The notes below the pieces were generated by a model. The model was not told where the DNA came from. It worked only from the letters and a program-made list of their open reading frames with translations, and did no database searches. 64,000 nt of DNA from Riptortus pedestris (lineage: Eukaryota; Arthropoda; Insecta; Hemiptera; Alydidae). A program made the position numbers and the translations under genes. The DNA lies in contig CM032229.1 in the NCBI GenBank assembly GCA_019009955.1, positions 79,549,001-79,613,000 on the forward strand, given 5' to 3'. Of this stretch, positions 22,095-32,975 are shown in pieces. Position 1 is the first letter of the stretch, and every line of letters starts with the position of its first letter.

Positions 22095-22330
22095 GTTTGG
22101 TGTTGGGGAGGTGATTGGTGTTGATATATTTGATTATGAATTCATTCTTGACGTGGTTATACATCGGGCAGCGTACATCATGAAGTGCTTTTTCTTCGGG
22201 TGTTTTACTGATACTCCATAACTCCCCACTGTTTAGTTTGTATGAAGTTCTGTTCCAGTGATCTTGACCCGATTTTCTGACGAGAGTCTACACAGTGCAA
22301 AACTTCTCATGGCATGCATATTTCGAGAAA
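22095..22330 (-). pseudogene. LINE C-terminal remnant, zinc-like region
   Basis: The minus strand reads HDVRCPMYNHVKNEFI, resembling the H-x-x-x-x-CPxY segment after LINE reverse transcriptase/RNase H domains. SGELWSISKTPEEKAL lies just before it in the same frame. Stops follow. Low-information call. Confidence 0.4.
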
Positions 22331-23280
22331 AAAATTAAGTATTCCTTGGCGACGTATTGTGTTTACGTAGGTTCCCTTTTACAGGAAAAATAGAGAATTT
22401 AATTTAATATAACATCGTCAATGTATCATTGGGGGAAGTCTTCTTAGTTCATCCAGTAACTGCGGTACAATCTTTTTTAAATAGTCGTAAATTTGACTTG
22501 ATTTAAGATTGTTTGGATTTCTCAGTAATTTTTGTGTGGTATACTCACACTTAGGAATGGAGTCTGGTCGTTTTTATTTTATTTTTTCCGTCTGAGTTAT
22601 AATTTAATCACATCAGCATTAGGATGAAATAAGTACATGAGGTGAAAAATAATTGAATGATTTTTTTTTATTTAGAGGGGGAAAAAATGTGTTTTATAGT
22701 TACATAACAAATAGATGCCTGAGTGAGGAGGGACGAGTGAACAAATCAACAAATTAATCGCTTCACAAATCCACTTGGGCAACTTAAGCCGAGATAATCC
22801 ATATCTCAGGAGCTTGCTTGAGACAAGATATTGTTGCTCGCTTTATTGCTGAGCTTTATGAATTTATTTTAGAACTTGCCCAGTGCATATTTCAAAATAT
22901 TTTAGCAGTGTAATTGTCACATCCTCACACTATATAAGTAAGAATCTCAACCAACAATCCAATGCTTCAAGATGCAATCAGACAAAGTTAATCCCTTCAA
23001 TCACAAGTATTAATTGACTGTCTCTCATGAGCACAAGTCTCAAGGTTGGTTTTTACCAGTTTTAAAATATCGCAGTTCACCATTTCCTTTATATTATACT
23101 CCAAGTCAATAGCTACTTAAATCTGTGATGCTCAGGATCTATTCGCAGCACTCAACGTACTAGTTAAGGCTAACTTAAAAAAAAAAAATTGTTCATGAAT
23201 ATTTTAGACACGAAATTATATAATTATAACGTTGCATTTTCATTCATTTAATTCAAACGATTGATATAAATGTATATAGG
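22331..23280. other. Spacer without recognised gene
   Basis: AT-rich sequence with short A and T runs. No open frame of note and no repeat end identified. Confidence 0.35.
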
Positions 23281-23369
23281 TCAGGCTAAAGTTCTCATAC
23301 ACTTGGATCTGCGCAGGACTGCATTCCTATTTATAAATTTGTTCCTATTAAAACCAAAGAGATCTAAAT

Positions 23370-23890
23370 ACAGAGTTTATAAAATGTATCACCGAGTTCT
23401 GCCTGTGATAAGTTTTATATAGGTGAGTCGTCGAAAATTTTAAGGAAGGGATTAAAGCAGCATGCTAAACTGCCGATAATTTACAAAACAGAACATCTTT
23501 GTTTGGCAGCTCTTTGCCATTTAAACACAAACTTATTTTTTTAAATTGAAATTATTTATTAACGTCCACTTTTTGTAGCTTAGGCTAATTAGGATGGGTT
23601 ATCTACAGGTTACCACCCTTTTCTAGCCAGGGTGGCACTTAATGAATTCCGTCAATAAATAAATTCCTCTGTCCAGGCGGGAATCGAACTCGCCACTATA
23701 GGTTTGCCATGTGAGATTAAAGGCAACGCTTTAACTCACATGGCTAACCTGAGTCCCAAACTTATCTTTGACGATGAAAATATTTTAGATAATGATAAAA
23801 ACATAAACGAGTGGATGATAAAATAAAATATTCAGATAACTAAAATCAATGCATATTTCCATTATACAATGTGCATTTTGTCAAAAGTTT
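23370..23890 (+). pseudogene. Penelope-like GIY-YIG endonuclease remnant, split by a SINE
   Basis: CDKFYIGESSKILRKGLKQH resembles the CxxYIGxTxxxLxxRLxEH block of GIY-YIG endonucleases carried by Penelope-like elements. KTEHLCLAALCHLNTN continues in frame up to the SINE. After the SINE, FDDENILDNDKNINEWMIK fits the following ENILDxExNxxKRxxxE region. Upstream, a GVYK-like piece is out of frame. The catalytic region is incomplete. Confidence 0.55.
23537..23756 (-). mobile_element. tRNA-derived SINE inside the GIY-YIG remnant
   Basis: In reverse it begins GGGACTCAGGTTAGCC and holds a B-box-like GAGTTCGATTCCCGCC, the signature of a tRNA-derived head. The body has GGCTAGAAAAGGGTGG and GTAACCTGTAGATAACCC, and the tail is GTGGACGTTAATAAATAA. 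Flanking CAAACTTAT at 23528-23536 and 23757-23765 is a perfect 9-bp target duplication. Confidence 0.82.
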
Positions 23891-24109
23891 TAACATTTTT
23901 ATATAGTAATATATATGTATATTAAAAAATGTAAATAAGAACTGGAAAATTAAACTTGGCAAAAAATCTTTATTTTAATATTTTAATTTAGAGAATTCAA
24001 ATAAATGGTAGAACGACATCGCCTAGTTGCGGAGCTCTTCAAATAAATAAATCATTAAATATGAACCACTAAGGAATACAATTAAAATAAATAATTACAT
24101 AATATTAAT

Positions 24110-24440
24110 ATTATATTATCCTTTTCTTTCTCAGTTTAAGAATGTCATTGGCTATTGTTTTTAATAAATTTAGGTGTTTTAAAAATAAAATATCGGTACT
24201 GATAGGCCATGCGGAAATATGAGTCATTAACCGTCTTTAATTAATACGTCTTCAGTCATCTCTATATTCATAAATCAGGTGGGTGAATGTCTGCACAGTG
24301 TAACTGTCGCATTTACAAGTATTTGAGACAGTAAATTTGAATCTGTATAAGTAAGAGTTTGTATTTTTGAGTCCAGGAGTATAAAATTTTAGATGTAATC
24401 CTCTATCTGTTTGATTCCCCCGCTGTTGCCACAAATTAAT
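24110..24440 (-). pseudogene. LINE 3' end remnant
   Basis: Minus strand: FTVSNTCKCDSYTVQTFTHL (a C-x-C...H zinc-like pattern at the LINE C-terminus), then AWPISTDILFLKHLNLLK and ANDILKLRKKRII before a stop. The final part matches 9030-9190 on the plus strand, so both belong to one LINE family. Confidence 0.6.
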
Positions 24441-24442
24441 AC

Positions 24443-25330
24443 TTTTAGCAGATTTCCCTTAAGGGAAATCAGCTATTGAGGTCGTACTCATGACGCGGTT
24501 TTAGAAAAAAAATGTCTTCAAATGTCCATTGATCCTATCCAGTAGAAGACGAAAATGAGGTTCGTTCAAAATTATATATATATTTATCTGTATCATGAAT
24601 ATTAAACGAAATATTTGGATTTTATACTTTTCCGCTTTCATTAAACCCCCACTCCTACTCATGTTATATTAATAATAAGCTGTTATATCATGAACCTCTT
24701 CATTACAAGGTTAAATAAGGAATATTGTTTTCATTGAACTTTTACTTTGTGAGTTGTACGGAAACACGTTCTGATAGCTCCCCCCCCCTTTTTGTTCTCG
24801 GATTACTAAAATTTAAGCAATTGTGATTAAAATTATTCTGAATCTTACAAATTATAGCACTAGCTATAGTAAATAGTTTTCAATATAATTAATATGCTAT
24901 ATTAAGAGTTATTTCACTAATGGTTTTTATTTCCGGTCTAGAATTCATGTTGGCTGGGGGAGGGGAGGATTTGTTTACAATTCAGACCCATTCCGTGGTA
25001 AAGTTATTAAGTTCTAACTGAAAGATTTCTCATTATCGTTTGTTTATTATTTACGTCCACTTTATGCTACTATGGCTAATCGGGACGGGCTATCTACAGG
25101 TTACCACCCTTTTCTAGCCAGGGTGGGCCTAAGGAGCTTATTTAATGAATCAGTCACTAAATAAATTTCTACTGCCCAGGGCGGGAATCGACCCCGCCAC
25201 TCTAGGACTACACGAGATTAAGACCAACGCCTAAACTCGTACGGCCAACCTGAGCCCCATTTCCGTTTGTATTTATTCCATCAATATTCGCGGTGGCGTT
25301 ACCACTTTCTCTTAGTAAAGATTTTAACAT
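24443..25330 (-). mobile_element. Family H copy H9, long variant, with SINE inside
   Basis: Starts in reverse with TTTTAGCAGATTTCCC and palindrome at 24443. The body includes GAGGTTCGTTCAAAATTATA, a C run near 24780, and the long-variant text TTTCTCATTATCGTTTG that is also in H2 (4370-4385). The 5' terminus (GTCCGTCACGC) is not found, so the right end is approximate. Confidence 0.6.
25044..25257 (-). mobile_element. tRNA-derived SINE inserted in H9
   Basis: In reverse: GGGCTCAGGTTGGCCGTACG, B box GGTCGATTCCCGCC, GGCTAGAAAAGGGTGG body and GTGGACGTAAATAATAAA tail. Flanks CATTATCGTTTGT and CATTTCCGTTTGT (25031-25043, 25258-25270) form a 13-bp duplication with two mismatches. Confidence 0.8.
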
Positions 25331-25868
25331 ATTTGGAGTAAATTTATTGTAAATAACATCTTCGCTACTTTTAGAGGTACTTTTGGCGTTAATGTCCGAG
25401 TTACGGGTTGTTCAGACAGACTAATCAGTACCGTAGAGTGGCATAAAAGGAATAAATGTTTCTACCACAGGTTGTTGACATAAGCTGGAGACCGGATGAA
25501 GGGACGGGACAGTGTATGGGAGAGGACAAAAGGGTTATTGAAAGGTGTTAAATTCATCAAGTACCATAGGACTAATCTAGGAAGAGCGGAGAAGACATAA
25601 TGGTTTGAGTAAGAAGGCAGGGGGAGGCCATTGTAGCATTGTTTCAGAGTCGATCCATCACTCCAGGCCAGATAGCCACCGTCGCTCTCTGCTCTTCTTC
25701 ACCTCAAATACTTCCTACTCAACATCTCACCTTCTCTACTACACAAAGCCTAAAGCAGCAAACTCAAACCAAAAAATTATACAATTAATATAATATTCGG
25801 TAAAAATCTGAAAATCCTTACATTTTATAATGTCATCAAATATTTACAGTATAAAATATAAATGAAGT
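25331..25868. other. Spacer without recognised gene
   Basis: Short open frame at 25605-25793 is not recognisable. No repeat end seen. Confidence 0.35.
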
Positions 25869-25973
25869 CTTCAGATTTTATGGCAAGGGTCTCCAAACAA
25901 AAAACATTTTATCCGGTGCAAACTTTATTGAAACTGCTCTAGATGCTTCGTGGCTTATTTGCCACCTCATCAG
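25869..25973 (-). mobile_element. Left inverted arm with hammerhead-like core (P4)
   Basis: In reverse: CTGATGA (25967-25973), GGTGGC-AAATAA-GCCAC hairpin, GAAG (25946-25949), AATAAAG near 25924-25929, then GTTTGCACCG and GAGACCCTTGCCATAAAAT. The last ~70 bp recur in the opposite orientation at 27904-27972. GAAG instead of GAAA argues against an active ribozyme. Confidence 0.45.
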
Positions 25974-25993
25974 GGGCTATCCAATTTTAAAAA

Positions 25994-26456
25994 AAAAGTC
26001 CGTCACGCAGGGGCGGCATTAACTAAGCAGATTTCCTCCATGCTCCACGTATTTGCATTTATCACAAAACTTAAAAGTTCAATGAGAACAATATTTAGTA
26101 TTTAAGCTTCAAATAAAGTGCTTCATAAAATATAGAATATTGTTAAAATGAGATGAGAGGGGCTTTACTGAAGACCGAAAATTAAAAAAATGTAAATATA
26201 TCAGTTAATAATCAAGATAGTGAAAAAATGAACAAAACAATAGAACATTACATTTCCAATAAGATTGGTTCTAAACAATTTTTCGATCCAACGCATAATA
26301 ACGGAGATATTAAGAATTTTCAAAATTCTCCCCCTCTAAACTCCCCCTTCCCCTGGTCAGATTTCAGCCGTTAACGAACTCGATCTTTCTTTTTGTATAA
26401 AACGATTATATATCAAGTGTGGTAACGAAAATATAAAAATTGCGACCGCTAGAGCG

Positions 26457-26514
<58 letters not shown>

Positions 26515-26641
26515 GTTTTGAACGGGCCTCATTTTCGTCATCTCCTGGGTAGGATCGATGGGCATTTGAAGAAAATTGTTGAAAATCGCGTCATGAGTAC
26601 GTCCTCAATATCTGATTTCCCTTAAGGGAAACCTGCTAAAA
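25994..26641 (+). mobile_element. Family H copy H10, complete, mixed CA/TA core
   Basis: Starts AAAAGTCCGTCACGCAG, ends with the palindrome and CCTGCTAAAA. The core begins (CA)n (26461-26490) and changes to (TA)n (26491-26513). Confidence 0.78.
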
Positions 26642-26778
26642 TTATTAATAACATTAATTTAACTCATCCCTTTACAATTCTTTTGCTATATATTGTATTA
26701 GTAGGAGCCTACATCTATGATATATTTATTAAATATAATTATAAATTGCTACTTACATTTCTGAAGTGCTCGTTTACC
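26642..26778. other. Short AT-rich spacer
   Basis: No feature seen. Confidence 0.4.
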
Positions 26779-26911
26779 TTTTAGCAGATTTCACTTATGG
26801 GAAATCAGCTATTGAGGTTGTACTCATGACGCGATTTTCGAAATTTTTCTTCAAATGCCCATCGATCCTACCATGGAGATGACGAAAATGAGGTCCGTTT
26901 AAAACTTTATA

Positions 26912-26970
<59 letters not shown>

Positions 26971-26985
26971 CTGTTACCGCTCTAG
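26779..26985 (-). mobile_element. Family H copy H11, 3' half only
   Basis: Reverse 3' end TTTTAGCAGATTTCACTTA, body to GAGGTCCGTTTAAAACTT, (TA)n at about 26912-26967, then TTTGTCTGTTACCGCTCTAGC, after which H text stops. It is the complement in content to H2, which has only the other half; both broke at or near the microsatellite. Confidence 0.65.
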
Positions 26986-27074
26986 CAGACTTTTACATTA
27001 CGTTGCTAGTGTCCTCCCAGAGGAGGCAGATGATACTGAGAGGTTCCCGAGGAAGGTTAAGTCAGCAGACTAAA

Positions 27075-27516
27075 AAAAGTCCGTCACGCAGGGGCTGCAT
27101 AAACTAAGCAGATTTCCCAAGTGAAATTTTATAATAGAGAAATTTCGCGAGAGCCCAGCAGTTAATGAAACGGCCGAACTAGCTTTTGGCGGGAAAGTCA
27201 CTTTGTCCGTTAGCCACCCACATTTAATAAAAATGCCAATATCTCGGTTAATATTCAAGATAGAGAGTAAATGTATATAACAATATTTTTAGTAAATTTA
27301 ATTTGAAATAAGATTGATTCTGTACAATTTTTCGATCCGATGTATAGTAACGGAGATATTTTGAATTTTCGAAAATCCTCCCTTTTAAACTCCCCCTCTC
27401 ACTGGTTCGATTTCAGCCATTAACGAACTTGATCTTTCTTTTTACATAAAACGACTAAATATCGATTTTGGTTACGATCAAACAAAAATTGCGACCGCTA
27501 GAGGGGTAACTGACAA

Positions 27517-27579
<63 letters not shown>

Positions 27580-27700
27580 GTTTTGAACGGACCTCATTTT
27601 CGTCATCTACTAGGTAGGATCGATGGACATTTGAAGAAAAATTTCGAAAATTCCGTCATGAGTACAAACTCAATAGCCCCTTAAGGGAAATCTGCTAAAA
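27075..27700 (+). mobile_element. Family H copy H12, complete
   Basis: AAAAGTCCGTCACGCAG start, 5' AGCAGATTTCCC, (TA)n core at about 27522-27570, end TTAAGGGAAATCTGCTAAAA. The 3' palindrome has lost part of its left arm (CCCCTTAAGGG). Confidence 0.78.
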
Positions 27701-27903
27701 TCGATTATTTACAAGTCACTCTTGAACTCCATTATTTCGCGTCAAAATATAAATCGTTTAATTTAAGATTAAATGTTACAGAATATATGATTGAGGTATT
27801 TCATTTCTGTTTTTTTGTTTACTGCCCTTTTACTATTTATTCTTATGTGGGTGTTCTCTTTTATTTTCCGTTTTGTATTATCTATTTCTTTATCAATAAT
27901 AAA

Positions 27904-27972
27904 GCAGTTTCAATAAAGTTTGCACCGAAGAAAATGTTTTTTAATTTGAGACCCTTGCCATAAAATTTGAAG
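27904..27972 (+). repeat. Right inverted arm matching 25869-25937
   Basis: GCAGTTTCAATAAAGTTTGC then GAGACCCTTGCCATAAAAT repeat the left arm in inverse with few differences. The two arms enclose H10, H11 and H12. Confidence 0.6.
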
Positions 27973-28572
27973 AATATATAAATAATATTGGGCCCAGAAT
28001 AAGAAGTATATAAAAGTCTGTCACGCAGGGGCTGCGCAAACTAAGCATTTCCCTCCTAAAGTTTAACAATAGATAAATCGACATACTGGTAACACAACAC
28101 CACCGTGAATATTAAGTGAATAAATACAAACAATAAAAAGAAACCTCTCGACGGAAAACGTCTGAAATGTAGACAAAGAAGAAAAAATATACTGAAATAT
28201 GTCAGAATATAACATATTAATTTGATTGGAAACTATATACTATATTTAGTTCTGTAATTTATAAAGAATCAGAATAATTTTTATCTCAATCAATCAAATT
28301 TAAGTAGTCCGAAAATTTACTAGAAGTGTGGGTTTGTAAAATGCTGAAAACTGAAATGCAAATATCTCGGTTAATATATAAGATAGAGAATAAATGTATA
28401 TAACAATATTTATAGTACATTCAATGGGAAATAAGATTGATTCTATACACGTTTTGATAACGGAGATATTTCGAATATTCGAAATTTCCCCCCTCTAACA
28501 CTCCCCCCCCCTCTACCTTTTCCGATTTCAGTCGTTAACGAACTAGATAACACTTGACTTGGCAAATATATA

Positions 28573-30123
28573 CAGCAGCTCACAGTGAAAAGGATACACC
28601 TACTATATTTCTATAAATATGTCAAAAAGTAACTTATTGCACTTATTTTTATATAACTAATAAGTGTATATGGCATCAGAATACATTCTTGATTACAGAT
28701 TAACTTGCCTAGCTCTCTAACATTAGCAAGGAATAAATAAGCTACATAAAAGGATTACAAAACTTTGACCTCTCTCACAGTGAAAATGATACACCACTCA
28801 TGTTGCCTTTAATCCGTTTTAGTTCTATCTAGGCTTTCAGTGTCTTCTGTCCTATCAGTCTCTAAGACAATTTATTATACCCGTATTATTTCGTGATTGT
28901 TTTTGTTTTATTATAATGGGTCGGCACACAACGGTAAGAGAATGAGAACTAATTATACATCAGTTCAACAGAGGAAAATCGTATCGAAAAATTGGTGAAC
29001 TTTTTCAGAAAAGTCATACAACAGTACAACACTTTGTAGAAAGATATAAAAGGTAAAATAGGCTTATTGATAAGAAGAGGAAAAGCCCCAAAAAGATACT
29101 TTCCGTTGCTGACGAAATGTGGATCCGGGGTGGGTACGTAAAAAAAACCCCAAGAATGAGTGCACCAAAAATTGCAAGTGAAGTGGAAAAGTATTTAAAC
29201 AAGATTGTTAGTGTGGAAACTGTGCGTCGTGTCCCAAGGAAACACAATTTTCACGGTAGAGTTGCTAGGAAAAAGCCGTTCATTAGTAAACAAATCAAAG
29301 AGACCGGCTAAAATTTGCAAATGAGCACATTTCCAAAGATTTTGACTTTTGTAAAAAGTTTATTTTTGCTGATGAAAGCAAATTTAACATTTTTGGGTCG
29401 AATGGATGTGAATACGTTTGGAGAAAATCTGGAGAAGCATTTTCCAAGCACAATCTCTTACCGACTGTGAAACATGGAGGTGGGAGTGTGATGGTGTGGG
29501 GATGCATGGCAGCATCTGGTGTGGGAAGTCTGCATTTTATAGAAGATATAATGGATAAACATTTATATGTGGACATATTAAGGCAAAATCTGAAGGTAAG
29601 TGCTGAAAAACTTGGATTAAAAGATATTTTTACTTTTTACCAAGATAATGACCACAAGCATTCTTCGTTGATAGTGAAAGAATGGCTTACATTTAACTGT
29701 CCCAAACTTATAAAGACACCTGCGCAGTAACCAGATATAATGTCATTGAACATTTGTGGGCACAGTTGAAGACAGAAATTCGAAAACATAATATTACAAA
29801 CAAAGAAAATCTAAAAAAGTCATTCTTGGAAGAATGGGAGAAAATTACCCCACATTTTACCCAAAAACTCGTGGAATCTATCCCAAACCACTTAAGACTT
29901 CCAACAAGATATTAAAGTTATATAAAATTATTTTTAATTTGAATTTTATTAAAGTGTATCATTTTCATTCTGAGGTCTGGAATTTCATTTTTATGCTCAG
30001 GCATTATTAATTATTAAGATAATAATAATAAGAGATATTTATTTTTTTTCTAGTAAAATTGTGTAATATTTTAGGGAGAACCTTTTTTAAAAATATATGA
30101 TACATAATAAATGAACAGAGCTA

Positions 30124-30126
<3 letters not shown>
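28573..30126 (+). mobile_element. Tc1-type transposon, 1554 bp, IR/DR ends
   Basis: Left end CAGCAGCTCACAGTGAAAAG, right end in reverse CAGTAGCTCTGTTCATTT; TA flanks on both sides (28571-28572, 30127-30128). An inner repeat CTCACAGTGAAAATGATACA lies at ~28775 and its inverse GTGTATCATTTTCATTCTGA at ~29955. Two repeat units per side about 200 bp apart is the IR/DR arrangement of many Tc1-like elements. Confidence 0.85.
28916..29914 (+). pseudogene. Tc1-type DD34E transposase, decayed
   Basis: The frame opens at ATG 28916 (MGRHTTVRE, then stop). The helix-turn-helix region IIHQFNRGKSYRKIGELF follows, a stop after ERYKR, then the second DNA-binding part to IKETG. A one-base shift near 29300 leads to the catalytic domain: D in FADESKF, D in FYQDNDHKHS, a stop at the expected Ser of PAQSPD, another shift, and E in VIEHLWAQLK. 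The Asp-to-Glu spacing fits 34. All three acidic residues persist but the gene is broken at four or more places. Confidence 0.85.
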
Positions 30127-30176
<50 letters not shown>

Positions 30177-30365
30177 TTCGTCATCTCCTATGTAGGATCG
30201 ATGGGTATTTGAAGAAAAATTTCGAAAATCGAGTCATGACTACGACCTCAATAGCTGATTTCCCTTAAGGAAAATCTACTAAAATCACATTCTGGTCTTA
30301 TTATTATTAGTTTTACTACAAAATATTAAAGTTGTGTTAAACTTCATCGCTGGGAACTCATTGTA

Positions 30366-30509
30366 GGGTTATTCACAATATTTCGCCTATTTTCCAAACG
30401 GCTTCTTCCGGTTGCCGTGTTCCGGTTGCGCTTCGTGGCAGCTCCTATCATTAGGACAACTGCCCGGGAAGAAGCTGGCTAGAAAATCGGAGAAATATCA
30501 TGAATAACC
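30366..30509. mobile_element. MITE-like short inverted repeat, ~144 bp
   Basis: GGTTATTCACAATATTTCGC and, in reverse, GGTTATTCATGATATTTCTC head the two arms, which continue as TATTTTCC/GATTTTCT and GGCTTCTTCCGG/CAGCTTCTTCCC. The centre is G+C-rich relative to surroundings. Target duplication is not clear (possibly TA on the left only). Superfamily unassigned. Confidence 0.6.
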
Positions 30510-31789
30510 AAAACACATGCTCCGCTGAAGATATGATGCCACACCATACAAAATATTTCAATCTGGGTGTATAGAATATTCCTGTTTTCCTACTTATATT
30601 CCTGTATTTATTAAGACAGAGTGTACTTCAAGGTACGGCACAAACAGACAAAATATTTGTCATGTAAAGTCAATTTAAATTTACCTGAAATATTTTCTAC
30701 GTCCTCCAAAAAAGGAAATATATGGAAAATTGTTTGAAGGTTCCTTCGCAAGATATATATCAACTGTTCTGAGGAAGCTTAAAATTTTCTTTTAATTGTA
30801 ATGTAATGAAGAGTGATTGTTTTCATTGCTTATATCCAAGATGTTATTCAAAACAGGGTGTTAATTTCTAAAATATTCTGTTTTCATGAAACTAATTAAA
30901 TTGTTAAACTATTTCATTAAAGTTACCACTATCACATCTGGATATTGAATATTCTTAACTGTTGTTTTGGAGGATGGCTTTAATTGGTAAGCCCGTTTGC
31001 CATGTAACAAGATAGGCTCTATTAAGGTTATTATGTTTATCTTGTATTTTAATTTCTTCATCCAAAAGTATTATTTTCCCTCATTAATTATTACCAAATA
31101 TTTTATTAGGCCCCAGCCACTTAAGATTTAACAATAAGCCCTTTTTTAAAAGTATGTTTAAACCTGTTTGCCTCCCCCACTATACACAAGGGGTAATGGT
31201 CTAACTTCCCGCGAGGACTATCCGTACTGGGAAGTGGGGCCAATACTCCAACTCATAATCTTTGACTTCGAAGTGTAGCGCTCAACCACTCAGTCTCTCT
31301 GACCCGCAAAGTTTAAATACTTGTTATTAAACCTAAAATTTTATTATATGATGAAGGAATATAATGAATATCATTAATATACACAAAATAGAATCAATAT
31401 TCGATCCATGAATAACGAACAATTTAAATTAAACGAAATCATCCTTATAAAATAGGTATTGTGTTTTATGCCTTACAGCAGATTTGAATTCACAATATCT
31501 TTCAAAAAAATTATTAATCAATGTTGCTCTAATCCATTTTCTCAAAGAGATGAGCTGGACTGGAATTATTTGTGGAAGTAAGGCCCACTCTTGTGTTTTC
31601 TCCTCTTGAATGCCGTTATAGTTTAAGTGCATCATAAATAAATAAACGTTTACTGAATATAAATATAAGGACGTATACACTAGACTACACGGCGTATAGT
31701 TCATACTAAGCCTTGGACCTCCATCCTTGTGCCATAGGAACTGTTTGTCACATGATCATAAACATTTTCCGTTTATTCAGCTTTGTTCT
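30510..31789. other. Spacer without recognised gene
   Basis: AT-rich. A minus-strand 91-codon frame (31429-31704) has no recognised domain. A stretch near 31150-31310 is less AT-rich and includes CACTCAGTCTCTCTGACCC, possibly a worn tRNA-like repeat, not certain. Confidence 0.3.
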
Positions 31790-32540
31790 AGGTTAGCGCT
31801 TTCAATGGGTGTGCACAGCCTTCCCCTCACCTATTTGAAAGAAACTTTTTTAATGTGTAGTACCTAATGAAAAACAATTTCTGTTAAAGCGAGATAGATA
31901 GACAACTTCTTAAGCGTTCGTCTAAAAAAAAAACAAAAAAAAAAAAAAAATGTTAAAGATTTGCCCAAATTCTTGATTTGTTCCGAAGACGTTTATTTCC
32001 AAGATCTGTCGTAGCTGAGTTATTAGCGTTCTTCTTTTTGTAACTTCAAGATTTCGAGATCGAATCTCGCCGGGCGCGATTATTTTATTTTATTTTATTT
32101 TTTTGATGTTTCGTTTCTAGAGTTATATTTAATATTCATTAATAAATATAAATAATTTCCTTTTATTATATTTTTGTCAGAAAGCAATAGAATTTTCTTT
32201 AAATATATAGAACATGTTAGAAATTAAATGCCAATATTTCAAAAATCTTTTTCTTTATTAATTAATATTAAATAAACACTGTAGAAACAAAAAATAAAAA
32301 AAAAGGTTCCCTCCCTGCGAGATTCAATCTCGAGATCTTGCGGTTACCAAAGAAGAACATTATCAACTCAGCCACCGAAGCTCAAAGATTTTTTTAGTCG
32401 AACGCGTGAGAACAATTTTCTCGTTTTAACAGAATTTGTTTTTCATTAAGTACTACACGTTAAAAAAATTCGTTGAGATCGGTGGGGGAAGACCGTGCAC
32501 TTCCCTTGTTAATGGGAAAGCTCACATGTAGCACACGCGT
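31790..32540. mobile_element. Large foldback element with tRNA-like sequence in both arms
   Basis: Inverted arms: GTGTAGTACCTAATGAAAAA (31854-) against GTGTAGTACTTAATGAAAAA read in reverse from ~32460. Outer blocks GTGCACAGCCTTCCCCTCACC and, reversed, GTGCACGGTCTTCCCCCACC extend them. Inner arms (32005-32078 and 32305-32388) each hold a tRNA-like region with GTAGCTGAGTTATTAGCG / GTGGCTGAGTTGATAATG and B-box-like GAGATCGAATCTC (32056-32068) / GAGATTGAATCTC (reverse of 32319-32331). The arms diverge only by scattered changes. No transposase. Confidence 0.65.
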
Positions 32541-32975
32541 AGCTTTAGAGACCCGAAACACAAGTTCGGAAATGGCTGTGAAGCCAAGTTTCATTGGACG
32601 CAAGTTCTTTTGACAAAAGTCAGTTTGAAAAACGTTTTTAGACAAACGTCGTTTGAAGAAGTATCTTCGTACAAGGACGTATGCTTTAAGAACTCTGGAA
32701 GAGGAAGTCATCAGCCACTGTCGACCTGTGGAAATCAATCCGAATACTGATCATTTTACACAGATGCCTAGCACTTAAAATACTTGAGACAAAGGGATGG
32801 GACGCCATTTTTAGGGAGCCATCAAAATCAGATTATATAGAGTTGATTGTCTTGAGATGGTGAGTTGAAAGATGTATTCTTCTTGGTCCGCAAACAGCAA
32901 GTATTGATATTTCTGATTGATGAAGAACGAAGACAAATAAGAAGATGATTAGAATGAGGGAACATATTCGACAGA
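32541..32975. other. Spacer without recognised gene
   Basis: A minus-strand frame (32460-32738) covers part of the foldback arm and is not recognised. Possibly the upstream part of the repeat at 32976-33295. Confidence 0.3.

Larger units (their letters stand above)
28012..30284 (+). mobile_element. Family H copy H13, split by a Tc1 transposon
   Basis: H 5' end AAAAGTCTGTCACGCAG at 28012, body to GAACTAGATAACACTTG and a short TA stretch; H resumes after 30126 with (TA)n, TTTTCGTCATCTCCTATG and the 3' end AAAATCTACTAAAA at 30271-30284. The insertion is exactly in the microsatellite core. Confidence 0.75.

Noticed and set aside
32005..32078. Functional tRNA gene
   Set aside because: B-box-like text is present but no acceptor stem or clear anticodon arm could be folded by eye, and an inverted second copy shows it is part of a repeat.
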